Assembly (NCBI GenBank): GCA_902797065.1 | Contig: CADBRK010000258.1 | Location: forward strand, 1 to 7,626 | Reading direction: 5' to 3' | DNA: 7,626 nt | Origin: an uncultured Ruminococcus sp. | Lineage (GTDB): Bacteria; Bacillota; Clostridia; Oscillospirales; Acutalibacteraceae | Part shown: piece by piece, positions 1-6,081 of the stretch | How the letters are laid out: each line of letters begins with the position of its first letter | Numbering within the stretch: the stretch's first letter is position 1 | Made by a program: the position numbers and the translations under genes | The notes under the pieces: model-generated | What the model was told of the DNA's origin: nothing | Databases searched by the model: none | What the model saw: only the letters and a program-made list of their open reading frames with translations

Positions 1-178
1 ATGGAAAATCCAAACCAGCACAATGACGCCTAACAATGCCGTTTACAATTGATAGCGGATTTTGTGCACCAAAATGATACAAATCTTGATCTATAATCTT
101 TTGGTATATTTCATTGCTTGTAAGCCCATCCGGGTGTTCAGATAGTACTGTTTCGATAGATTCCAAAATCGTTCCCAT
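1..178 (-). CDS. HARE-HTH domain protein, N-terminal fragment (runs off left edge)
   Basis: Only the first 59 codons are in the window; the frame is open to base 1, so the C-terminal part and its function are unseen. The visible residues form a compact winged-helix-like unit of the HARE-HTH type: a first helix (ILESIETVLSEHP), the LTSNEIYQKI helix at about 19-28, the LYHFGAQNP segment at 33-41, and a helix ending in IVRRHC at 48-53 followed by GLDFP. HARE-HTH domains are known at the N-terminus of restriction endonucleases and other DNA-modification-linked proteins (also in HB1 and ASXL), where they are thought to bind DNA. The RRHC-GLDFP ending recalls the HrgA-like restriction-associated group, but that is from memory. 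The ATG follows a good TGAGGTGA ribosome binding site which begins at the esterase stop codon, 9 bases separating the genes, so it is likely co-translated with them. It may be a restriction or target-recognition partner of the BREX genes; a plain transcriptional regulator is the alternative. Confidence 0.8.
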   Translation of the reverse strand, partial: MGTILESIETVLSEHPDGLTSNEIYQKIIDQDLYHFGAQNPLSIVNGIVRRHCAGLDFP

Positions 179-187
179 TTTTTCACC

Positions 188-877
188 TCAATATATTTCT
201 CGTTCAAGTCTGTCCACACACCACACAAACGCCTTAGCCGTGCGGATATCAGGCTCATTGAAATGATTGCCCTCGTTCCACTCCAAGGTGCAGTCTATAT
301 TCCTTAGCAACTCATACTGCTCACGAATACGCTCCCCTACCGTCGCCATAACCTTGTTTTTCGCCTTTTCCTCCTTATCGCCGAGACTGAGATAAACGCA
401 GTCTGCTTTCGGGGAATGCGACCTCATATACTCGTCCCACTTAGGAAACCATACCGACGGTGACGCCGCTGCCGCTGCCGAAAAGTGTTCGGAATTGTAC
501 ACGCTCCAAAGCGCAAACAAGCCCGCAAGGGAATAACCTCCGATCACGACAGGGATACTTTCGGGAAGATCAAATTGAGAAATGATCTCCGGTATCAGCT
601 TTGTTTCGACAAAAGCAAGTGTATCAGATGCACCGCTTCCGAAATCCTGCTTTCCGAACACAGGCGGTGCTGTCCACGGGGATAACTCGCTGTTCCAGTC
701 GTGAATGCGAAACGCCGCAAGGATAAATGGTGCTGTCGTGCGGCGTCCGATCTCGGCGACTTCATTGTCAAGCACCTCGAGATCATGTTCGTCTACGAGC
801 TGGATAAGAAGGTATTTCGGAGAATCGGCGGTGTAGATGTGGCATTGCCTATGTTCTATTGTGAGGGTGTGTTTCAT
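188..877 (-). CDS. alpha/beta-hydrolase-fold serine esterase
   Basis: This 229-residue protein is a cytoplasmic alpha/beta hydrolase resembling the esterase D / putative esterase family (PF00756-like). The nucleophile elbow is GYSLAG at 114-119 with Ser116, preceded by the strand PVVIGG. The likely acid is Asp167 (LSLGD) or a nearby Glu, and the catalytic His is His205 in GNHF. The segment WTAPPVFGKQDFG at about 68-80 resembles the loop before the helix leading to the nucleophile in this family. There is no signal peptide or membrane segment. The length is near the lower end for the family but the triad looks complete, so it is probably active on a small ester or thioester; the substrate cannot be told. 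It starts 3 bases after the desulfurase stop. Its best ribosome binding site, GGAGGG (890-895), lies inside the last desulfurase codons, about 13 bases from the ATG; that long spacing suggests translational coupling. No esterase is part of the described BREX type 4 core, so it is either an accessory gene or a passenger. Confidence 0.85.
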   Translation of the reverse strand: MKHTLTIEHRQCHIYTADSPKYLLIQLVDEHDLEVLDNEVAEIGRRTTAPFILAAFRIHDWNSELSPWTAPPVFGKQDFGSGASDTLAFVETKLIPEIISQFDLPESIPVVIGGYSLAGLFALWSVYNSEHFSAAAAASPSVWFPKWDEYMRSHSPKADCVYLSLGDKEEKAKNKVMATVGERIREQYELLRNIDCTLEWNEGNHFNEPDIRTAKAFVWCVDRLEREIY

Positions 878-880
878 TTA

Positions 881-2023
881 TTATATTCTCCCTCCGCACA
901 CTTTGGAAATTGCTCTTGCAATCTCCACGGCTTCTTCTGGGGTATTGTACTTTCCGAACGATATTCTGATAGTACCCTTTGCGTACTCCTCGGGCACGCC
1001 GATAGCCCTTATAACATGAGACACCTGCGTATTTACCGAGTCACACGCAGACCCGGTCGAGACGCATATACCCATCAGATCAAGCCGATGAAGCAGCATT
1101 TCTCCGTCGGCATTTTTTATTGAAATGCTGACATTTCCGGGAATACGCTTTGATGAACCATTACGGATATAATCGATTTGCGTATTATTCAATTCTGAAA
1201 CAAATGCATTTTCCGTTTCGGTTATTCTTTGGATATTCGCAGCCATTGCTTCACAGTTCGCATTTAACGCTGCTGCCATAGCAATAATATACGCCACATT
1301 TTCGGTACCCGCTCTCATTCCTCTTTCCTGTGCGCCTCCGTCATGTAACGGTCGAAGCAGTCCGTTTTTGCTGTACAGAAAGCCGATCCCTTTCGGTCCG
1401 TTGAATTTATGTGCCGAAGCCGACAGCATATCAACACCGAGTTTTTTTACATCAACCGGAATATGCCCCACCGCCTGAACTGCGTCGGTGTGAAATAGCG
1501 CGCCTTTTTCGTGCGCGACAGCGGCAAGCTCTTTGACCGGCTCTATAGTCCCGATCTCGTTATTTGCAAGCATTACGGAAACAAGCGTGCTTTCACATGA
1601 TACCGCAGTATCACGAGGTCTGTTGAGTATTTCGGACAGCTTTTCCGGCTTAACATATCCGCATTTATCCACAGGTATGGCCGTATGAATGCAGTCACCG
1701 TTTTTAGCGGCATTCAGTACTGCGTGGTGCTCGATCGCCGATGTGATAACATAACGGACATCACTCGCACAAGTATAATTTTTGACCGCCCAATTATCGC
1801 TTTCCGTACCGCCCGAAGTGAAAAATATCTCCTCCGGCTCGGCATTTATGCATTCGGCAATTATTCGGCGTGATTCCTTCAAAGCGTGCTTGGCTTTTCG
1901 TGCAAAGCTGTACGGCTGTGAGGGGTTGGCGTAATTGCTTTTTAGGTATGGGAGCATAGCTTCAAACGCAGTATCGTCGAGACGTGTTGTGGCGGCGTTG
2001 TCAGCGTAGATGTAATTCTTCAT
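881..2023 (-). CDS. cysteine desulfurase, IscS/NifS/DndA-like (PLP-dependent class V aminotransferase)
   Basis: This enzyme takes sulfur from L-cysteine as an enzyme-bound persulfide, releasing alanine, and passes it to an acceptor. The 380-residue protein is full length for the family and shows all key sites: the YADNAATT start motif (6-13), SGGTESDN (70-77) for PLP phosphate binding, His99 in EHHAV stacking on the cofactor, Asp180 and Gln183 in HTDAVQ, the PLP lysine Lys206 in SAHKFNGPKG, RAGTEN (237-242), and the persulfide cysteine Cys327 in STGSACDS. It could be a housekeeping IscS/NifS. However, its place directly downstream of BREX genes argues for a dedicated role like DndA, which feeds sulfur to DNA phosphorothioation. 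I chose the ATG at 2021-2023: it has AGGTGAGG just upstream and puts the conserved YADNAATT near residue 6. An in-frame ATG 15 bases earlier (2036-2038) has no ribosome binding site. The stop is TAA at 881-883. Confidence 0.95.
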   Translation of the reverse strand: MKNYIYADNAATTRLDDTAFEAMLPYLKSNYANPSQPYSFARKAKHALKESRRIIAECINAEPEEIFFTSGGTESDNWAVKNYTCASDVRYVITSAIEHHAVLNAAKNGDCIHTAIPVDKCGYVKPEKLSEILNRPRDTAVSCESTLVSVMLANNEIGTIEPVKELAAVAHEKGALFHTDAVQAVGHIPVDVKKLGVDMLSASAHKFNGPKGIGFLYSKNGLLRPLHDGGAQERGMRAGTENVAYIIAMAAALNANCEAMAANIQRITETENAFVSELNNTQIDYIRNGSSKRIPGNVSISIKNADGEMLLHRLDLMGICVSTGSACDSVNTQVSHVIRAIGVPEEYAKGTIRISFGKYNTPEEAVEIARAISKVCGGRI

Positions 2024-2025
2024 TT

Positions 2026-2033
2026 CCTCACCT
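2026..2033 (-). promoter_or_regulatory. ribosome binding site deciding the desulfurase start
   Basis: On the minus strand the sequence reads AGGTGAGG, then AA, then ATG. AGGTGA matches the extended anti-Shine-Dalgarno pairing and sits at normal spacing for the ATG at 2021-2023. The upstream in-frame ATG at 2036-2038 would place this site inside the coding region and has no purine-rich stretch before it, so the shorter protein is preferred. Confidence 0.7.
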
Positions 2034-2043
2034 TTCATATCAC

Positions 2044-2080
2044 AATGACCACCGCTCCGTAAAATTGAGAGGTGGTCATT
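2044..2080 (-). promoter_or_regulatory. inverted repeat / RNA hairpin in the desulfurase leader
   Basis: AATGACCACC (2044-2053) and GGTGGTCATT (2071-2080) are perfect 10-base reverse complements. After one mismatch (2054/2070) three more pairs form (2055-2057 with 2067-2069), leaving a 9-base loop. It lies in the 62-base gap between the CxxC protein and the desulfurase, the longest intergenic gap here, and ends about 10 bases before the desulfurase ribosome binding site. On the transcribed strand no T-run follows (GTGATATG), so it is not a standard intrinsic terminator. It could be an mRNA processing or stability element, an attenuator, or a palindromic operator. The structure is seen in the sequence; the role is inferred. 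Confidence 0.65.
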
Positions 2081-2085
2081 TAGTT

Positions 2086-2283
2086 TTACGAAAACAGCTT
2101 GCAGCCCTCTTCCTTAAACTCCTCTATCTTGTCCAATATATCCTGTACGGACACATCAAGATACTCGGCTAAGCAATCCATACAATAGAACGCTTCCGTT
2201 CCTTCGCCGAGCAGTTTAATATTTATTCCGATCTCGTTTTTTGTCAAAGCAGTTTTCCCACAGGCGATACATTCTTTGCTCAC
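2086..2283 (-). CDS. small protein with two CxxC pairs (probable zinc-binding), unknown function
   Basis: This 65-residue protein carries Cys5-x2-Cys8 near the N-terminus and Cys34-x2-Cys37 in the middle, a four-cysteine arrangement typical of a small zinc ribbon or knuckle. A helical, acidic C-terminal half follows (YLDVSVQDILDKIEEFKEE), and a fifth cysteine, Cys61, lies four residues from the end. There is no signal peptide or membrane segment. The start is GTG at 2281-2283, overlapping the BrxL stop as GTGA; an AAGGAAG stretch a few bases upstream can serve as the ribosome binding site, and the overlap implies translational coupling. I do not recognise a named family. Small proteins of this look seem familiar from clostridial genomes, but I cannot confirm that. 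Between a BREX ATPase and a desulfurase it could be a DNA- or protein-binding adaptor, or a sulfur-relay partner using Cys61. The coding call rests on the cysteine spacing, the stop/start overlap and the operon position. Confidence 0.8.
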   Translation of the reverse strand: MSKECIACGKTALTKNEIGINIKLLGEGTEAFYCMDCLAEYLDVSVQDILDKIEEFKEEGCKLFS

Positions 2284-3740
2284 TCGCCCACTTCCTTTAC
2301 GGTAAGATTGGGTACTGTCTTCCCTTTAAAATGCTCGGGATCGATCTGACCCATCTGGAATATAATGATTGCCCTCATTTCCTTTGCAGGTTTAAGACAG
2401 TACCTGTTGAAGTCAGATGAAGATATATCCTCGGGATTCTGAACATGAGGGAACAAGAGTTTCAGATACGCCGTACAAATGCGTTTGATAGCCTCTGTAT
2501 CTCTTGTATCGGCTTTCTCCGGCATCTTTATACGAGCGTCAACGATGGCTCTGTAGCTCGGATCGTCACGAAGTGCATGCATTATCGAAGTGAAATACTC
2601 CGAATTCAATGCCCAACCACATATTTTAAGGTCGTCATTCATTCGAGGCAATTCCCAGCCTTTAATAAATCCGTGAATTCTGTCAAGGAATGGACTTTTA
2701 TGGAACGGTTCCGGCAACTCATCAAACATAAAGCTGTACTCGTTCATTCTGTCGCCGTTGATATTGCCTAAAAATACTATTCCTGCATCAACATTGATCT
2801 CGTGACCGTCATCGGATTTATACTTTCGATTTTCCATGATCTGCTGCAAAGCCGAATGCATCTCGGTATCCTTCATGTACTCGGCTTCACGTATCTCATC
2901 GAGAGCAAGGAAATCGGTATAGGCTATTACGCCATCCTTTTTTCTTGCACGATGATAAATAAGCTGCGCACGAGATGCCTTTCCGGACACAAGCCAACCG
3001 TATCGGCTGATCTGACCGAACAAGTATGATTTGCCGGTACCGGGAGGCGCAAGCTCTATAAGGTTAATATTTTTCTCAACAAAAGGCAGCAGACGAGTTA
3101 TCATTGCCAAGCGCTGCTCTTTTGATTCATATCCCGCGGAATTATAATCCACGGCACCTAAAATAATATCGAGCCATTCCGTCAGGTTAAACGATTCCCG
3201 GGCGTACTTAAAATCGTCAAGATCAACACTATATGGGCAAAAATCTCTGAAACTCACAAGCTTGATCTTGCCGGGCTTTTTATCCTCGGGAAATTGATAT
3301 CCTATCTCCACAATTCCCCAGTTTTCCTCCGCTTTAAGAAGCACATCACTGCACTCCATCCACACATCTTTCGGAATAACAGTATCCTTGTAGGAAAGAC
3401 CGAAATCAGCCAATGCAAACGAGATCTCCTGCGTCTTGATATCAATATCTACCGATATTTTCGCAAGAAACTTCACATGTTCCTGATAATTGACTACTCT
3501 GTCTTTAATCGAATTCCAGTCTTCTTTTTTTGGAATAAACTCTTTTATAAAAGCCGTTGCAGCATCGACATCAATTTCACCGTCATCGTCCTGAAATCGT
3601 TTCAAAACCCAGTCGCGCATAAACGATGGGAGCTTGAACGACGCAATGAAATTGCTCTTTTTCAAGTCTTTATAGACAACCATATCGTCAAAGCTGTCCT
3701 TCAGTTTTTCTATAAATTCAGGGGACTGAACCGCATCCAT
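2280..3740 (-). CDS. brxL: BrxL-type AAA+ ATPase, short form without Lon protease domain (BREX type 4)
   Basis: BrxL is the Lon-like AAA+ ATPase of BREX systems. In type 1 it forms rings on DNA and is needed for phage defence. This 486-residue protein has an N-terminal region (about 1-200) followed by an AAA+ core: Walker A APPGTGKS (231-238) after the strand NLIEL, the BrxL-typical ISRYGWLVSGKASRAQL (244-260), Walker B FLALDE (277-282), sensor-like LGNIN (324-328), and a candidate arginine finger Arg354 in SPFLDRIHG. The helical C-terminus ends at 486 with no Ser-Lys Lon protease domain. Type 1 BrxL is near 670-690 residues, while a shorter BrxL group lacking the protease part is known, so this is probably the normal short form rather than a truncation. 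The ATG is preceded by a very good AGGAGGG site at 6-base spacing, whose first bases are the pglZ stop codon TAG. The stop overlaps the next gene's GTG. Confidence 0.92.
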   Translation of the reverse strand: MDAVQSPEFIEKLKDSFDDMVVYKDLKKSNFIASFKLPSFMRDWVLKRFQDDDGEIDVDAATAFIKEFIPKKEDWNSIKDRVVNYQEHVKFLAKISVDIDIKTQEISFALADFGLSYKDTVIPKDVWMECSDVLLKAEENWGIVEIGYQFPEDKKPGKIKLVSFRDFCPYSVDLDDFKYARESFNLTEWLDIILGAVDYNSAGYESKEQRLAMITRLLPFVEKNINLIELAPPGTGKSYLFGQISRYGWLVSGKASRAQLIYHRARKKDGVIAYTDFLALDEIREAEYMKDTEMHSALQQIMENRKYKSDDGHEINVDAGIVFLGNINGDRMNEYSFMFDELPEPFHKSPFLDRIHGFIKGWELPRMNDDLKICGWALNSEYFTSIMHALRDDPSYRAIVDARIKMPEKADTRDTEAIKRICTAYLKLLFPHVQNPEDISSSDFNRYCLKPAKEMRAIIIFQMGQIDPEHFKGKTVPNLTVKEVGE

Positions 3741-3751
3741 CTATATCCCTC

Positions 3752-6070
3752 CTAAAATATATCGTTCTCCTGAGTTTTCTTCGTCACGGCAAAGGAAATT
3801 CTGACCGACAGATTTTTATTTCCATCGTATACATCAGCGTGATAAGATCCCTTTCTCTTTATCTTCGGCAGTGAAAATACTGCGTGTTTATTATCCTCGG
3901 CGAACTCGCCTATAATAAACTCTCCGTTTACAACAATACGAGGATCCTTTAACGGGATATTAGAATACATTGTCAGCGTCGGAACAATACGAGGACGCAA
4001 AGTGATCACAGGATCCACAAAGCATATTTCCAGCTTTTCCGGACGTTTCGTCAAGGTGATAACAGGAACCAAGACTTCTTCCAATGAAGCACCTCCGTGA
4101 ACCTCGACATTTGCACGACGACCGCCTTTAAAGCGTTCATAATTCGCAAGTGTGGAGTATCCGTTTTCATACGCTGCAAAATCAATTTCAGGATCATCAT
4201 CGACGGGGCAGCATCTTCCGCTGTGTTCACCCGATTCGTCCAAAACAATTTTTGAATCGTTCTCTTTGCCATACAAGACGGCAAGTCGGCTTGCACCGTG
4301 ATCCGATACTATAATAGCTTTCTCCATCACTCCCTGAACAAGCTGAGACTGTATTTTCCTCAGATGTTCATCTATCACATCAAGCTCTTCAAACAGATGG
4401 ATCGGATATTCACACTGTCTATAATCGTAATCCTCGCTGTGATGCTTCATTTCATCAAGCTTATCGATTTTAACCCAGTTATCACCGAAATATTGAAGAA
4501 ATTCCTTATTATTCATTGTAATTGAAGGAAGTTCACAGTGACCTATCGATACTTCCATTACCAAACCGAGCTTTTCGCATTCAGCCGCAATAAATCCCAA
4601 ATACTCGACACCTAACGCATCGAAGAAAAACAGTTTGGAATTTTTCTTATCCATATGAGAAACAATACTGCTGCGTGGTCTCAGTATATTGTAGGGTCTC
4701 GTAACAGCGTACTCCTGCACCTTCGCAAGAAACTCCGGATAAATACGATTTGTCAGCTTTTGCATTTTGTATTCATTAAAATAAGCTGTTAATTCCTCAC
4801 GAAGCCCGCAGCCATCAGGCACCTTTGTATTGGAAGGATCAAAAACAAAATCATTCAAATATGCCGAAACAAGTTGTGACATACTTTGTGCTGCTGTGCG
4901 GATCTTATCGTCGGTATAATCATATATTGCCAAGCACCGCATAAACTCATATCGTTCTGCGCTGCTCTCGCCTGTCAAGTAGAATATTTCATTTTCCCGG
5001 CGTTTGCCTAATTTTTGACAGTAAGTTTCCTGTAATACGATATTTTCCGGCAGCTGCTTTATGAGCTTTTTTCTTTCCGTATAGTATTGCTTAAAACACG
5101 AATCTGTCACATCGATATCAATAATATCGAAATAGATATGTTTTTCAAAATCATCAATACTGTCACTTTGATCGAGTACAAGTGTAAGATACTTTTTGCC
5201 CGATACAGAGAAAACTTTCATCGCCAGCCATAATAGCCACTTTTTATTGTCGTCCGATCCTTCCGAAACTTCCGATATGTGAGCCGAAAGGTTCGATGTC
5301 GATTCAAAGTACTCACAAACCAACACTGAAAAACTTCCGGACGATCTCAGCTTTTTGGCAAGCCAGCGCCACTGCTCTTCCGTTCCAAAGCTCTTCTGCG
5401 TCGATCCGGCAAGGTCGCTGCAGCGTTTTATCACCGCGTCATAAGCACTGCCCGACGACTTTATTGAATATACGGCATTCCTGAAAAATGTTTCGGGGAA
5501 AGGTGCTTCGACCGATATTTCTTTTTTGTTGCCGACATTTTTCTCCAAGTATGACAACAGCTTCGGAATCCCCTTAAACGGAGTATAGCCAAAACATTCG
5601 TCGGCATTTTTCCAAAGCTTTATCTGAGGTAAAGGCGATGATGTTCCGGTAACCAAGATTACTCTGTTTTGCAAACGCAGATCCCTTCCCATATACGACT
5701 GAAGGATCTGTTCGCAGTGATCAAGCATAACAACAGCTCTCCCGGAAACAGAGTATGAAAGCATCTCGTCTATTTTATCCGACAACGCATTTTCGCTCTG
5801 TATCATAAGTGCGGGCGATACTCCGATCAATGTATAATTATCACTTCCGGAAACCTTTGAGATTGCTGAATCCACATCAGGCAATCCAGTCTCGTAGCAA
5901 TGTTTTGATACATAAACGCTCTTTATTGCCGTATCAGCCTCTAACCTCTGCAAGACCTGCTTATACACATCATAATCCTCTGAATTAACGATGAGGAAGT
6001 ACCCGGTCTTTTCACTGTTAAAATATGCGTTTATCTGTTCAAGACATTCATTTGTGTTTGAGCAAATCAT
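3752..6070 (-). CDS. pglZ: BREX PglZ protein, type 4 (alkaline-phosphatase superfamily)
   Basis: PglZ is the signature protein of all BREX systems, a metal-dependent member of the alkaline phosphatase superfamily; metal-dependent nuclease activity has been reported for a type 1 member. The 772-residue protein has a long N-terminal region (about 1-470) I cannot assign closely, beginning with a Rossmann-like strand YFLIVNS at 24-30. The catalytic domain follows at about 478-672. Its motifs in order are FFFDALG (481-487, metal ligand Asp484), LPSIT (514-518, Thr518 as the likely nucleophile position), IVSDHGASRL (587-596, Asp590 and His591), and HGGASLEEVLVPV (658-670, His658). A beta-rich C-terminal tail of about 100 residues ends the protein. 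The motif set looks complete, so it is probably active. The start ATG has AAGGAG at 7-base spacing, overlapping the stop of the BrxC-like gene. Size and neighbours fit the type 4 PglZ form better than type 1 or 2. Confidence 0.92.
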   Translation of the reverse strand: MICSNTNECLEQINAYFNSEKTGYFLIVNSEDYDVYKQVLQRLEADTAIKSVYVSKHCYETGLPDVDSAISKVSGSDNYTLIGVSPALMIQSENALSDKIDEMLSYSVSGRAVVMLDHCEQILQSYMGRDLRLQNRVILVTGTSSPLPQIKLWKNADECFGYTPFKGIPKLLSYLEKNVGNKKEISVEAPFPETFFRNAVYSIKSSGSAYDAVIKRCSDLAGSTQKSFGTEEQWRWLAKKLRSSGSFSVLVCEYFESTSNLSAHISEVSEGSDDNKKWLLWLAMKVFSVSGKKYLTLVLDQSDSIDDFEKHIYFDIIDIDVTDSCFKQYYTERKKLIKQLPENIVLQETYCQKLGKRRENEIFYLTGESSAERYEFMRCLAIYDYTDDKIRTAAQSMSQLVSAYLNDFVFDPSNTKVPDGCGLREELTAYFNEYKMQKLTNRIYPEFLAKVQEYAVTRPYNILRPRSSIVSHMDKKNSKLFFFDALGVEYLGFIAAECEKLGLVMEVSIGHCELPSITMNNKEFLQYFGDNWVKIDKLDEMKHHSEDYDYRQCEYPIHLFEELDVIDEHLRKIQSQLVQGVMEKAIIVSDHGASRLAVLYGKENDSKIVLDESGEHSGRCCPVDDDPEIDFAAYENGYSTLANYERFKGGRRANVEVHGGASLEEVLVPVITLTKRPEKLEICFVDPVITLRPRIVPTLTMYSNIPLKDPRIVVNGEFIIGEFAEDNKHAVFSLPKIKRKGSYHADVYDGNKNLSVRISFAVTKKTQENDIF

Positions 6071-6081
6071 AAATGATCTCC

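Noticed and set aside
701..1123. 140-codon open frame on the plus strand
   Set aside because: It spans the esterase start and desulfurase end in antisense, has no convincing ribosome binding site and gives a low-complexity, family-less protein.
881..2023. Desulfurase as a housekeeping gene merely next to a defence locus
   Set aside because: Not excluded, but less favoured: it is in a continuous same-strand run with the BREX genes and no iscU, iscR or thiI-like gene is beside it in the window.
2036..2038. Upstream in-frame ATG as the desulfurase start
   Set aside because: No ribosome binding site precedes it, while AGGTGAGG sits just before the ATG at 2021-2023 and the conserved N-terminal motif fits the shorter form.
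2024..2085. Internal promoter or intrinsic terminator between the CxxC gene and the desulfurase
   Set aside because: No paired -35/-10 boxes of convincing quality are visible and the hairpin lacks a following T-run on the minus strand; on the plus strand the following TAGTTTTACG is a poor T-tract and no plus-strand gene needs it.
3294..3755. 153-codon open frame on the plus strand antisense to brxL
   Set aside because: It lies fully opposite the N-terminal part of a well-supported brxL and its product shows no recognisable domain; it is a shadow of the real gene.
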